Assembly: GCA_020744225.1 (NCBI GenBank)
Contig: JAGMWG010000002.1
Location: 2,232,001-2,296,000, forward strand
Direction: 5' to 3'
Length of the DNA: 64,000 nucleotides
From: Paraphoma chrysanthemicola
Taxonomy: Eukaryota > Ascomycota > Dothideomycetes > Pleosporales > Phaeosphaeriaceae
Shown: positions 11,385-20,897 of the stretch, in pieces
Numbering within the stretch: the first letter of the stretch is position 1
Layout of the letters: each line of letters starts with the position of its first letter
Translations under genes and position numbers: made by a program
Notes under the pieces: model-generated
What the model saw: only the letters and a program-made list of their open reading frames with translations
What the model was told of the DNA's origin: nothing
Databases searched by the model: none

Positions 11385-12179
11385 ATGTCGATAGCGCAAT
11401 TGCCAAAAGAGCTCCGTCTCCACATCTGGTCGCTCGCATACTTCGCAGAGCCGCCTCGCCTTGTCGCTTTGCGTACAAAGCCTCATAACCAAGACCATGA
11501 CGAGCAGACATTCTGCCCCAGGTATTCGCCAAGTCCGGCGCCGATCGTTGTCAACGTCTGCCACGAAGCTCGTACAGAAGCTTCCTATCAAGCTCGCAAG
11601 GCAGGACACATTGTATGCCTTCAGCACGGGCCATCACATGAACCCGTTCTGGGAACTCCGCAACTCACAGAGGACTTTTATTTCCGTTTTGAGACTGACA
11701 TTCTCTACCTTCCCTTGGAAGGTGATCATGTCCAACACTTCGATGATTCACCCGAGGTTGGTTTGCTGCATCACTTCCGACTAGCAGACTGCGATGCATC
11801 ACGACTGCGGAACATTGCGATTACCAAGGCCATATGGTCTGGTTATTACGATGGTAGTTTATCTAACACTCTTCGCATGTTCCCAAATATATCGCGCCTG
11901 ATTATAATGGTGCCAGACGAAGTCATGGAGCGAGAGCCGTCAAAACCAGTATTCGTTCGCGCAGCCAGGAGAATAGTTACTTTGTACAAGTTCGATATGC
12001 GACATGTTTCAGGAGACCCGAATGGCATCATTTCACTGGACGTTGATTTCGCGAGGCTCGTGGCTGGCGCGCTTGCGATTGTGCCAAAAGAGACTTGGAC
12101 TGGTTGGAGCGATCTGGGCTGCGAATGGGTGTCGACGGATGGGCCGGCGCAGTTCTACGAATCAATGAGCTGGAATTAG
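11385..12179 (+). CDS. 2EXR domain protein
   Basis: This is an intronless frame of 264 residues. It opens with MSIAQLPKELRLHIWSLAY, the hallmark of the fungal 2EXR family (F-box-like PxELRxxIW), followed by PIVVNVCHEARTEASYQ, the usual second element in which a Cys-His-Glu-(A/S)-R motif precedes a conserved Ala/Ser helix. These proteins are abundant in Pezizomycotina and their biochemical role is mostly unknown; some are thought to act like F-box adaptors. The rest (about 80-264) is variable, with no membrane segments. The gene converges on the UstYa-family gene, whose stop lies only 46 bp away on the other strand. A second, more divergent relative lies at 57405..58577. Confidence 0.78.
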   Translation: MSIAQLPKELRLHIWSLAYFAEPPRLVALRTKPHNQDHDEQTFCPRYSPSPAPIVVNVCHEARTEASYQARKAGHIVCLQHGPSHEPVLGTPQLTEDFYFRFETDILYLPLEGDHVQHFDDSPEVGLLHHFRLADCDASRLRNIAITKAIWSGYYDGSLSNTLRMFPNISRLIIMVPDEVMEREPSKPVFVRAARRIVTLYKFDMRHVSGDPNGIISLDVDFARLVAGALAIVPKETWTGWSDLGCEWVSTDGPAQFYESMSWN

Positions 12180-12225
12180 GGCCAGCGCAAACTCGACTCA
12201 AATGTTCCTCTCGTGAGCGACCGAC

Positions 12226-13318
12226 CTAGGGTACCTCGTGCCAAATCCTGTCCCCACCTTTCGGCAACTCCAGATAATCGGCGGGTATCTCCTCCACATC
12301 TGGGAGCTGATGTTTCTCTGCCCAGTCCCGTATCGCATCGAAATTGCGGCATTTGTGGACCGTGTTGAAGTCGACGAATGCTTCTGGACCCTTTCCTGGC
12401 GGTTGGTACCAGACCTGCCCAAGTACTCCCACGTCCACCGTACACATCAGCTGCTGGCGAAGGATATCAAGACAGTGCGCTGATCATGGGTGTCAGCCAG
12501 CCGTAATTTAATGAAGAGGATTCAGTGGTGACACTTACTGACATGGTGCTTTAGTATGTTCCCCTCGTTCGAGAACGGTCCAAGCCCTTGCTTTTGATAG
12601 TAGTCGAAATTCCACGCCAGAGACTTCCGCAGGAGGTTCTTCTAGCTGTCAGCATTTGACTTCTCGCACCTTTCACTGGACATACTAGACAATGGAGGTG
12701 GTGGAGCCCTTCCACGTGCGCTGGATATCCACCTCCGTACTTCTCCTTGATCTTGACTTGGTCTGGCGCCAGGCCCGAAGCCTCTGCTTCTTCCAGGGGG
12801 ATCCTCGCGGCATGATCTGTATGAAAGTGTCAGAGTCGACGAATCCCGCATCCAATGCTTGAGCTCACAGTCTGCACCCAGTGATTTCCAGGCTGCATCC
12901 ACTTCTGGCCCTGCATCCCGGCGGAAGTCATTTGACTTCAGGAGCGAGCCGTCAAACTTGACCGGGCTGTACGTCACACCGACATCTTTCACGATCGGTG
13001 CTGCAATGTCGTTAGCATCGTCCGGGTTTCAAGGAAGCTTTTAATCATACAGTACTGTGAAGTGTGTCGGATGCTGAAAGTGTCGGCGTCCAAGCGATCA
13101 TATTGCGCAACTAAGGCTCCAAACAATGTCGACAGTATAGCCGTGCATATTATTGCGATGGCTGTCGCGAGCCATGTAGGGCCTTGCGCCCTGAGTCCGG
13201 GAGTGTGGGAGTCGAGGGATGATCGCTCGCTGTCATCAAGAAGCTGTTCATGATCCTCAGTTCCTGGAATGCGCTCAAAGACGCCTCTCTTCTCCGAACC
13301 AAACCCAAACATCTTCAT
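12226..13318 (-). CDS. UstYa family (DUF3328) oxidase-like protein
   Basis: Five exons (13318..13051, 13000..12869, 12816..12686, 12641..12539, 12479..12226) join in frame to 295 residues. All four introns are GT-AG, 44-59 nt, with CTAAC/CTGAC-like branch sites. Residues 48-71 form one transmembrane helix. The luminal part has the family's paired HxxHC motifs, both intact: HHLHC at 172-176 and HVTHC at 210-214, each completed only after splicing. Other family features are VKFDGSLL, EVDAAWKSLG, KYGGGYPAHVEGL and CLDILRQQLMC. UstYa-family members catalyse copper-dependent oxidative cyclisation, chlorination or related modifications of peptides in fungal RiPP (dikaritin) and other secondary pathways. 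Many copies lie outside known clusters. This one is divergent from a secreted Tyr-rich peptide gene at 14441. The alternative start is Met3. Confidence 0.88.
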
Positions 13319-14440
13319 TATGTAGTCAAGGAAGTCGCAAACCGAACGCGAAAGGTGTTTGGATCAAGAGTCCTGACGACGACCCGAGAGTCCAAGCATT
13401 TCGCTAGCTCACATGGCAATCACGACATCCACATCGTGACCTGCATTTCAAGACATCCATGCATGCCCAGCCTCGCCTGCAGATCGGAGCTCAGCTCCAA
13501 GCCTCCAACAGCCTCCAAGACCTACCCCACCAAAGCTGAAAGTACCTAAAGTATAACCAACCACTCATGCTCGCTTGTGGCGCTTAGGGCTGAATCTCGT
13601 CCAGCAACATCATCGGATATCTCGTATTGCGTCTTGATTGTGCTGGCATCCGCTGCTTAAAGATTCCCCATCCAGCATCGTTAGGCGAACATCAGCGGAC
13701 GATCGGTATCGTGGTTGATGGAGGCTTGAAACAAGGTTGGGAGATCGAAGCACACAATGTCACTCCACTGAAGCACTTTCATGATTCAACATGGAGATTG
13801 AAGCATGAGCTTGGTTCTGCAGAGCCTCCAAAGCGCACACTCATCAAGACTCCTTCAAGCAACAACCATTGCAGATATACTCCAAAACAGCGGCCACGGT
13901 ACCCGATTATCAACACTGAACTTTCGGCTTTTTTCGGATCAACCCAGCAATCTCGACCCCAAGAGCCTGGACCTAGGGTCAATCATGACCCGCGCTTCTC
14001 TTTACCCCATCGTTGTAACTTGCATGAATTCGATAGCTTCGCCTTGAGACTTCTGCCGCCTCATCACCACCAACCTATCCCGAAGCTTCAACGACGCCTT
14101 CGGTAGCTACGAAAGTCTGGCATTGCCTCATTGAAGCTAGGCTTCATCGCTGTCAAGCTTTGACTTCAGTCAGCGGCCTCGCCGTACCTTGCGATGGCTC
14201 CAATGCTCCAGTGAGGATACAAGTTTGAAGCCATCGATGCAAAGCACAAGCCCATGCTGCTAGGATATAGCTGCTTCCATATCGCCGGTGGATGCCGAGC
14301 TGGAGTTGAGCTGTTTACTGCTTCTGGTATATAAGCTGATTGCAGTACCTCGGGCTACAAGAGCTTCAGGCTGAACTGCATCGAATTCCCAGCATCAGTC
14401 CACCGATCTAGCTCTTGGAAGATATCTTCACATTCCCAAT
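13319..14440. other. Shared upstream region of the UstYa-family and secreted-peptide genes
   Basis: This 1.1 kb region lies between the starts of two divergently transcribed genes and must carry both promoters. A TATATAAG is present at 14328 for the rightward gene. Frames inside it have no recognisable motif. Confidence 0.45.
14328..14335 (+). promoter_or_regulatory. TATA box (TATATAAG)
   Basis: This good TATA match lies 106 bp upstream of the ATG of the secreted peptide gene. A strong TATA promoter fits regulated expression of a small secreted product. Confidence 0.5.
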
Positions 14441-14763
14441 ATGAAGCTCACACTTGCCATCCTCGCCTTCGTGGCATCCGCCATCGCCGCACCAATTGCT
14501 GTTCCTGAGGCTGCACCCGAAGCCGATGCGGCTCCTGACGCGCAAGGCACATACGGATCATATGGTACGTGTACAGACTGCTCTGACTCTTCTTATCTCT
14601 TCAAGGGGATGCAAGATTGATTTGTCGGCACCTGACCTATGCCTAACACTTGTTAGGCACATACGGCGCCCCATCTCCTCCGGCTGGCGGATATGGTAAT
14701 TACGGCAGCTACCCACCACCCGCAGGTGGCTATGGATCGTATGGCACTTACAAGAAGGCTTAA
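14441..14763 (+). CDS. Small secreted Tyr/Gly/Pro repeat peptide
   Basis: Exon 1 is 14441..14564 and exon 2 is 14657..14763, separated by a 92-nt GTACGT…GTTAG intron with CTAAC; the product is 76 residues. A clear signal peptide (MKLTLAILAFVASAIA) is followed by an Ala/Pro/Glu-rich pro-region in which Pro or Ala alternates, resembling Ste13-type dipeptidyl processing sequence. The mature part has nine Tyr, all in G-x-Y or similar spacing. It includes two near-identical units of the form PPAGGYG-[NS]-YG-[ST]-Y and an earlier partial GTYGSYGTYG. It ends in KKA, a possible dibasic cleavage site, with no internal KR sites. There are no Cys residues. It could be a cell-wall or effector-like peptide. 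Given its divergent UstYa-family neighbour, it could also be a ribosomal-peptide precursor. Too short for most gene finders. Confidence 0.72.
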
Positions 14764-15392
14764 AAGGATCGCCGACCTGTAACCCATGTCGAGACTGTTG
14801 ATGAATTTGATGGAAGCATGAAAGACGGGGATGATTGAGGGCTAGTGTGATGATTTCTTAACGCTCTCTCACCATGTAATGTTTGATTGTAAAGAAGGAA
14901 ACGAATATATGAAGCGTACTACATCAGTCCGCCTAAAACTTGTCCACGGTGAAGTGATGTCTATTTTGTTTTCCAACTCTTTCTTTGCACCGAAAAACAG
15001 TCAGAGGATTTGGCATGTTTCACAATATAACATACCCTTGTTGACGGCGTCCTTCCCACAGTGTAGATCGTATTATTGGAAAGTTACTGACAAAGGAATG
15101 GAACTTGGAGGAATGATGTCCAAACAGAAACAAGAATACCACGAAGACTATTGCTAGCCCGGCAGACCTTCCTCAAATATGCTGAGTGAGCTTGGTGGGG
15201 TGGCGGGGCACCCCATTCGACGTCATGCAAGAGCTCCGAAGCTCCACCTACCGAGCTGTTTACGGACTTCTGTCGCCCGTCGCGCAAAATATACATATAT
15301 CCAGATATTCGCGCATTTGCTTCTCTGTCAAGACAGCCTGATTGTTCTCTTTCATTGTCGTCTAAGACTTCCGCGCTCAGATACATACCACC
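14764..15392. other. Intergenic region
   Basis: This 0.6 kb gap separates two plus-strand genes. An AT-rich TATACATATAT lies at 15290-15300, about 95 bp before the dehydrogenase ATG. No gene is supported. Confidence 0.4.
15290..15300 (+). promoter_or_regulatory. Candidate TATA element of the dehydrogenase gene
   Basis: TATACATATAT sits about 95 bp upstream of the ATG at 15393, within the range expected for a fungal TATA element. Confidence 0.35.
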
Positions 15393-16389
15393 ATGCCTGA
15401 AAACGCAGAAGACCGCGCCGCCTTGGTCAACCGCCAGCTCCCAGAAATGGTTCTCTCAACGGCAGGAAATCCCTTGACCGCGCCGCGCCCACCACCAGAT
15501 AACCTCACAGTGGCACAGAGGATAGCATATAGATTTCAAGTCAAGGGCAATGCGATCAGTACGTGAACGCCACGATAGGGTACAAACCTCACCCTTTTTC
15601 ACCACACGCACTTCCATTCTCCCAGTCATTCACTAACACATACACTTTGCAGTTACTGGCGGCGCAGGAACACTCGCCCTCGAAGCCGCACGTGCGCTCC
15701 TCGAACACGGCGCGTCGGGTCTCGCACTATGGGACATGAACCCCGACCAAGCATTCGAGTCCGTCAAGAAACTGCACGCGCAATTCCCAGACCGCAGAAT
15801 CATCACCGAAGCAGTCGACGTGCGCGACGAACACGGCATCGCAGCAGCCGTCGAGAGTACTGTCAAAGTGCTCGGCAGCGTGGACATACTGTGCTGTTTC
15901 GCGGGCGTAGTCGGGTGCACGCACGCAATGGAAATGCCCGCCGATGAATGGCGACGCACGCATGAGATTAATCTCACTGGCTCATTCCTATGTGCGCAGG
16001 CTGTTGCGCGACAGTTGCGCGAGCAGGGAACGGGTGGCAGTATCGTCTTCACAGCATCGATATCCGCACATCACACGAATTACCCGCAGCCACAGTGTGC
16101 GTATAATTCGTCCAAGACGGCGCTGTTGTCGCTGGCAAAGAGTCTGGCGGCGGAGTGGAGCAGTTATGGGATAAGAGTGAATTGCTTGAGTCCCGGGTAT
16201 ATGGATACGATATTGAATGATGGGGATGGGTTGAAGAGGGCGCGGGAGAGTTGGAATGGACGGAATCCAATGGGACGGATGGGGCATCCGTGGGAGTTGA
16301 CCGGACCGCTGATTACGCTGGTGAGTAACGCGGGACGGTATATCAACGGAACGGACATTATTGTTGATGGTGGAGCCATGGTGTTCTGA
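15393..16389 (+). CDS. Short-chain dehydrogenase/reductase (SDR)
   Basis: Exon 1 (15393..15558) and exon 2 (15653..16389) are joined over a 94-nt intron (GTACGT…TTGCAG), giving 300 residues. The catalytic set is present: Asn in HEINLTG, Ser in FTASISAH, and Tyr206/Lys210 in YNSSK. It also has VDILCCFAG (the NNAG-equivalent), RVNCLSPGYMDT and a C-terminal IIVDGGAM. The sequence resembles sugar-alcohol (sorbose/xylulose/arabinitol-type) reductases, which act on NAD(P)H and small polyols; this is family inference. The nucleotide-binding turn is unusual: TGGAGTLA at 57-64 replaces TGxxxGxG, losing two of the three glycines. The start ACCACCATG has good context. The gene follows the secreted-peptide gene on the same strand and may belong to the same small group. 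Confidence 0.85.
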
Positions 16390-16875
16390 GGACACACTTG
16401 CGGGTCAGACGTGGTAGCATCGTGGTTAGCGCTTATCATTGGCTGGTGTAGCGAGGTGCCGCAACGTCCCCCACTCACTCTGGGTGTATAAAAAGCTCTT
16501 TAATGCCAATAAGCCACCCGTCTACTCTAAATCATCCTCATCGAGAGCGTATACTTCTGGTGATCCGCCATCTGATGTCGTTCCCGGCCTTTCTCTCACG
16601 GAATGTCTTCGAACCAGCTCGCTCGGCTTGGACCATCGCACATCGTGCTTGCAGCCGGACTTGAAGTCTCTGGCATCAAGTTTGTGCTGCACGATGAATA
16701 CTGTATTCTACGCTCCGGCGTATTGATCACTGCGACCGTGGTCGCGGACTAATCTCACTCTGGACAGTAGCTTGAAGTATCGAGACGGAACTTTATCTTC
16801 GATATGAGAGAGCCGGAGCGTTATATCAAGGATACACAGGCAGAAAATGGCGAAGAGTCTCGAAATGTCATACAT
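16390..16875. other. Intergenic region between convergent genes
   Basis: This 0.5 kb region holds the 3' ends of the dehydrogenase gene and of the disordered-protein gene. Nothing else was recognised. Confidence 0.4.
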
Positions 16876-19485
16876 TCAATAGTCCTCATCTGGCGGAGGA
16901 GGCGGGATGCTTAGGTCCTCCAGGCTCCCGCCATGATATATCGATCCGTACGCATCCTGCGTCCTCCCGAAGATGGGACTACTCCAATCCCCGATTCTCG
17001 ACTTCGCCGGACTTGGAAAGCTACTTGGGATAACAAGAGGAGGCGGTTTGCTGGGCGAGAAGAAGGGCTGCGAGTTGGCCATTCTGTGGGGCGTTACGCT
17101 GGCGCTGATGATTCGCTGCGTCCTGTTCTTCTTGGGGGTGACTTCATCGACCGTTGTAGCCTGGCTCATGTGGAATCCCGATGGCTGCGCAGGCTGATTA
17201 GGTCTCGGAGGCATAGGGGTAGCATTGTAGCTGAATGTATCGTGTCCAACGTGCATGCTTGAGGGCTGCGGACAGCAATCTTTGACGTATTGAGAGTATG
17301 AACACCACTCATTCTGCAATTGTTGTTCCGCCTTGCTAGAGTGTGACTGCTGTGTTTCTTGCTGCGCCTGTGGGGAAGAGGCAGGTTGCATAGACTCATC
17401 TTGATGATTCGAAGGTCTCTGAGGAGCCGATGCAGACGACCTAGAAACTGGCCCAGAATTTCCATGTGGCGGTGTAAGGTCTGGTTCCGAGTCATCCATG
17501 TCGTCGTCGTCCGATGAGCCCATGATGACCATTGGAGTGGAAGGACAAGTGTCTTCGATGGGTTGTTGAACTATTGGTGGCGAAGAAGGTACTTGAGTGC
17601 GTGGAAGAGGTAGCTCGTTCCTGGGGCTCGAGGCTACATCCTCCGCATTTCTTAGAGGGTTCCGAGGAGGTTCTGTCTCGATAGACGGTGCAATTGCATA
17701 GCTATCATTCGTCTCCTCTTCACACGTGAGCTCTTGCTTGATGACAGTGCTTATCGGTGATTCTGCGTCCGTAAATGGTCCCACCGTGGGACCATCGTTC
17801 ATTGCCTCTTCTTGCCCTGGCTCTTGTTTGATAGCAGTGTGTGCTGCTCGATATGACGGCTGCTCCCCAAGCTCAGGCGAAGGCTCACGGCGACCATGGG
17901 AGAATATCAACTCGCCCAGCTCTTCGGAAGAGTCTCGATCCGGTCCATGTTCTTCATTGCCAGCACAGGCGTCATCGATTTGATCATGAATTGCCTGAGT
18001 CCCGGTTCCCACATCTTTGGCGCTTGCAACACTTTCGAGTCTTTTAATCAAACATTGTGTATGCGCGCCAATGTCTTTTCCGGCATTGTCATCGTCTGCT
18101 TCGAAAACCTCGTCTTCGTCCTCATCCTCAGAGTCCTGTATGACACTCCTGAATTTCCTCAGAGTGCGTGGTGGAGTTGGCTCCCGTTTGGGCTCCAAGA
18201 AAGTCACCTGCTTGCGCTTTGAGGGTGTTTCTGCCACCTTGACTACATTGCCAGAGCGCTCATTCAGTGGAGACCGCGGTAGCTTTGTAGGGGTGACTTG
18301 TGTTGAAAGTGGCGAACCAGGTGGTGATTGCGAAGACGCTATCTCGTGCACTTGTCGTTTTTCTGGACTGGACAGCAAACTAAATTTGGATTTCCTGTTC
18401 TGTTGTGTTACTCGCCCGAGTTTAGAGGCTAGCGACTTCGGCCTTTTCCTATCGTCGCTGCGCCGCGTACTCCTCGTTCTCATCGTGGCCGTTTCATCGA
18501 TGAATTGGGTAGGACGGTAACTATCCTCGTCATCGTCCAATGAGTCATGCCCCGCAGAATCTGCGATCGCCAGTGGCACCATCGATGTGTCATTTGCGAG
18601 CTCTCCTTGCTCGTTCTTCTCATTCTTGGCTGGCAAACACGCTTCCGTGGTGTCATCATTAAGTTCCGTCGTATCATCAACTCGGCGCTTCATCAACCCA
18701 TATTTAGCAAGTCGTGCTGTGATAGCCTCGCTGTAAGCCTGACTGTCCCGTTCATGTGCCTCGTCGTCGCTCAACCTCTCCTCAATGTCCTCGTCGGATA
18801 AGATCTCCAAGGGCCTCATGCCAGGAATCATCTGTGTCAACGTCCGTTGCTTATTATCTTTTGCCTTCTTGCCCTGCCCGCTCCAGCTCAGCCGAGGACT
18901 TCGCTTTACTGGCTTGAATGCTGGCTCTTCCGTGTCCGACGGTGGCGCCCGCCCTTCGACAAGTTGTGTCATAGTCGACTGTCTTCTGAGCGAGCGGCTC
19001 TTGACCGCCTTCGTCCTGCGCGAGGGCTTGTCCTCTACTTCCAATATGGACTCGATCCGCTTGGACGGCCTGCTCTCTTTCGAGGTGCCTGATATGCGTC
19101 TCCGCTTAGATGTTGGGCCAGTACCCTCCTCATCGTCTCCTTCAGCTTCATCTTCATCCTCCACACATCGACGTCTTCGTGTCCTGGTCGGGTAGGCGGA
19201 TTTATATTCGAGGCGTTTGTCACACCCGAGTGCAATTGAGGCCCCACCATCCTCGACGTCTTCTTCTAGATCTTCATCCTCCTCTTCAGAATCTCCTACA
19301 GTGTCCACCCTCTTGATCTTCATCATCTCAGGTAAAAACTTGACCTGCCGTTTGTCCTCCGCTAGGCCCACCGGTCTGCGCACCGTCTTCCGTCTATGTG
19401 GAAAGTGGGCCTGCTGCGGCACTTTCTTCGAATAATAGTCCTTGTAGTCGACATTGCTGTTATTTCTGCGCGTCCGTGGCGACAT
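16876..19485 (-). CDS. Large intrinsically disordered nuclear protein, unrecognised
   Basis: This is an intronless frame of 869 residues, rich in Ser, Glu, Asp, Arg and Pro. There are many basic clusters suited to nuclear import (TSKRRRIS, KRRRI) and long acidic runs. No folded domain is evident. Two short motifs of the form (S/R)TxTQ occur at STMTQLVEG and RTLTQMIPGMRP. Hydrophobic-plus-acidic patches such as PLEILSDEDIEE and MVIMGSSDDDD look like SUMO-interacting motifs. IKQEPG and VIKQEL fit the SUMO-acceptor pattern. The C-terminal 100 residues (IPSSFPSPAKSRIGDWSSP through DEDY) seem better conserved in style. A scaffold role in chromatin or DNA repair is a guess. The antisense frames here are shadows. 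Confidence 0.7.
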   Translation of the reverse strand: MSPRTRRNNSNVDYKDYYSKKVPQQAHFPHRRKTVRRPVGLAEDKRQVKFLPEMMKIKRVDTVGDSEEEDEDLEEDVEDGGASIALGCDKRLEYKSAYPTRTRRRRCVEDEDEAEGDDEEGTGPTSKRRRISGTSKESRPSKRIESILEVEDKPSRRTKAVKSRSLRRQSTMTQLVEGRAPPSDTEEPAFKPVKRSPRLSWSGQGKKAKDNKQRTLTQMIPGMRPLEILSDEDIEERLSDDEAHERDSQAYSEAITARLAKYGLMKRRVDDTTELNDDTTEACLPAKNEKNEQGELANDTSMVPLAIADSAGHDSLDDDEDSYRPTQFIDETATMRTRSTRRSDDRKRPKSLASKLGRVTQQNRKSKFSLLSSPEKRQVHEIASSQSPPGSPLSTQVTPTKLPRSPLNERSGNVVKVAETPSKRKQVTFLEPKREPTPPRTLRKFRSVIQDSEDEDEDEVFEADDDNAGKDIGAHTQCLIKRLESVASAKDVGTGTQAIHDQIDDACAGNEEHGPDRDSSEELGELIFSHGRREPSPELGEQPSYRAAHTAIKQEPGQEEAMNDGPTVGPFTDAESPISTVIKQELTCEEETNDSYAIAPSIETEPPRNPLRNAEDVASSPRNELPLPRTQVPSSPPIVQQPIEDTCPSTPMVIMGSSDDDDMDDSEPDLTPPHGNSGPVSRSSASAPQRPSNHQDESMQPASSPQAQQETQQSHSSKAEQQLQNEWCSYSQYVKDCCPQPSSMHVGHDTFSYNATPMPPRPNQPAQPSGFHMSQATTVDEVTPKKNRTQRIISASVTPHRMANSQPFFSPSKPPPLVIPSSFPSPAKSRIGDWSSPIFGRTQDAYGSIYHGGSLEDLSIPPPPPDEDY

Positions 19486-20897
19486 GGCGGTTGTGTGGTT
19501 GCGATCGCCAATTCCACGTTGCGGAAAGACGCGTCGACGCGTAGAGAGGTTCTTGGCGCGGACCTGACTAAGTCAGGCGTCATTGCCACTTCCGCCAAGG
19601 CACGTGACATATTCTTGCACACCTCCAGGGCTGTAGTCAGATTGAAAATGAGAAACAATCATGGCAACAAGCGAAGAAATTGCAGAACTATGATACTATC
19701 ATCCTGAGCATGCTCATTTACTACCAGCGGAGGTGTCCAAGGATTATCAGTATGTGCAATCCAATTTCGCACGCAATTGGCACCAACGAACGAAATACAA
19801 GCTCTACATATCGCTGGTGAGTCTAATAGAGATGCCTGATAGCGGTTTGCGTTCACTGCGTTCTCTTAGAGCGATTTCATATAGTGAGCTGTGTAGACAC
19901 GCGGTCCCACCACACGGTGGATCGAACCGTTTAATCACAGGTCGAAATTTCAGGACTGTCATGGCTGCTTCCGGATCCTAAATCACCCTATATATGTGGC
20001 CGTTTAACGACGTCCAGTTTCTCGGCTCTTTGTTAATGTCGATCGGCCCAGGACTCATTAGTTCAGGTGCTCTGCGCTGTGGGGCAAACTCGAAAACTAA
20101 TCTTGGCGACCGCCGAGGCACATTCATAACTGGAGAAAAGCAAGTAACGGGGACCAAACATCGTAGCCAACGGGACAGCAAGCAATGACTGTGACAAACA
20201 CAATGACCCACCCGTCGGCGACTTGCACGGTGGCCCCCACCTCATCTCCGAAGCTTGGTTGCGCCGGACAGAGCTTATCTTTACTTGGCATCACACCCTT
20301 GCAGCACGATCCCGGTCAATTTGCTCATCCCCGACGCACTGCTCTTAGCGCTTCACACCGACGGGCATGTGGCTTTGGCAGAATGGTGGCTTTGGCAGAA
20401 TGCAAGGTAGGACTGATTTCGTCCAATCCTAGAACATGGAGGTCAAACACCATTGCGTGGCTTTGTGACGAGCCACATCATGGCGCGGTGGCGCAGGACG
20501 CTAAACATTCGACCAGCGCTACACGAGACGTCGGAATTGTTGGACCGTGGTTCAGCTTGAGTACATCCGGTCCAGACACCGGAAATAAATCGTCACAATG
20601 TAGGTGCATTGCGTGTCAGACGGGTAGCTCGGATGTGCGTTGTGCTATATGCGTCTGTGTATACTCGACGAATGATCTCATCTGATCCTAGGAGCAGGGA
20701 AACTCCGAGATTGATTCAATAGTGTGAACTAGACGACTGTCGCTCGCTTGTGAAACAGCTCTCTCTCAAAGTGTATGCGCAGTCAAAAATAGACAGTAAA
20801 ATAGAAGGGGTATAATCTCGTAAACAAGCAACTCCCCGAATCGCCGAATCGGCTCTGAAGTGATACATCCTTGATACTCGTTTCGGCTGGTCTTTGC
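19486..20897. other. Intergenic region
   Basis: This 1.4 kb region contains the promoter of the disordered-protein gene and the 3' flank of the Zn2Cys6 gene. A 17-bp perfect tandem duplication lies at 20369-20402. No gene is supported. Confidence 0.4.
20369..20402. repeat. Two-copy 17-bp tandem duplication
   Basis: The unit GTGGCTTTGGCAGAATG occurs twice back to back. It is non-coding as far as I can see and is probably a replication-slippage product. Confidence 0.7.

Noticed and set aside
11207..11488. Upstream frame overlapping the first 2EXR gene
   Set aside because: A different frame from the conserved LPKELRLHIW start; no motif.
12990..13055. UstYa-family gene as several short broken frames (pseudogene)
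   Set aside because: All four breaks are explained by in-phase GT-AG introns and both HxxHC motifs are restored.
13627..14106. 159-codon plus-strand frame between the UstYa-family and peptide genes
   Set aside because: Low-complexity His/Pro/Arg-rich translation without family features; it lies in the shared promoter region.
16395..16470. D-arm-like GTGGTTAGCGC suggesting a tRNA
   Set aside because: No T-arm follows at the expected distance.
19895..19960. tRNA-like GGTTCGATCC on the minus strand
   Set aside because: The T-loop-like sequence has no matching T stem, and no D or acceptor stem could be paired.
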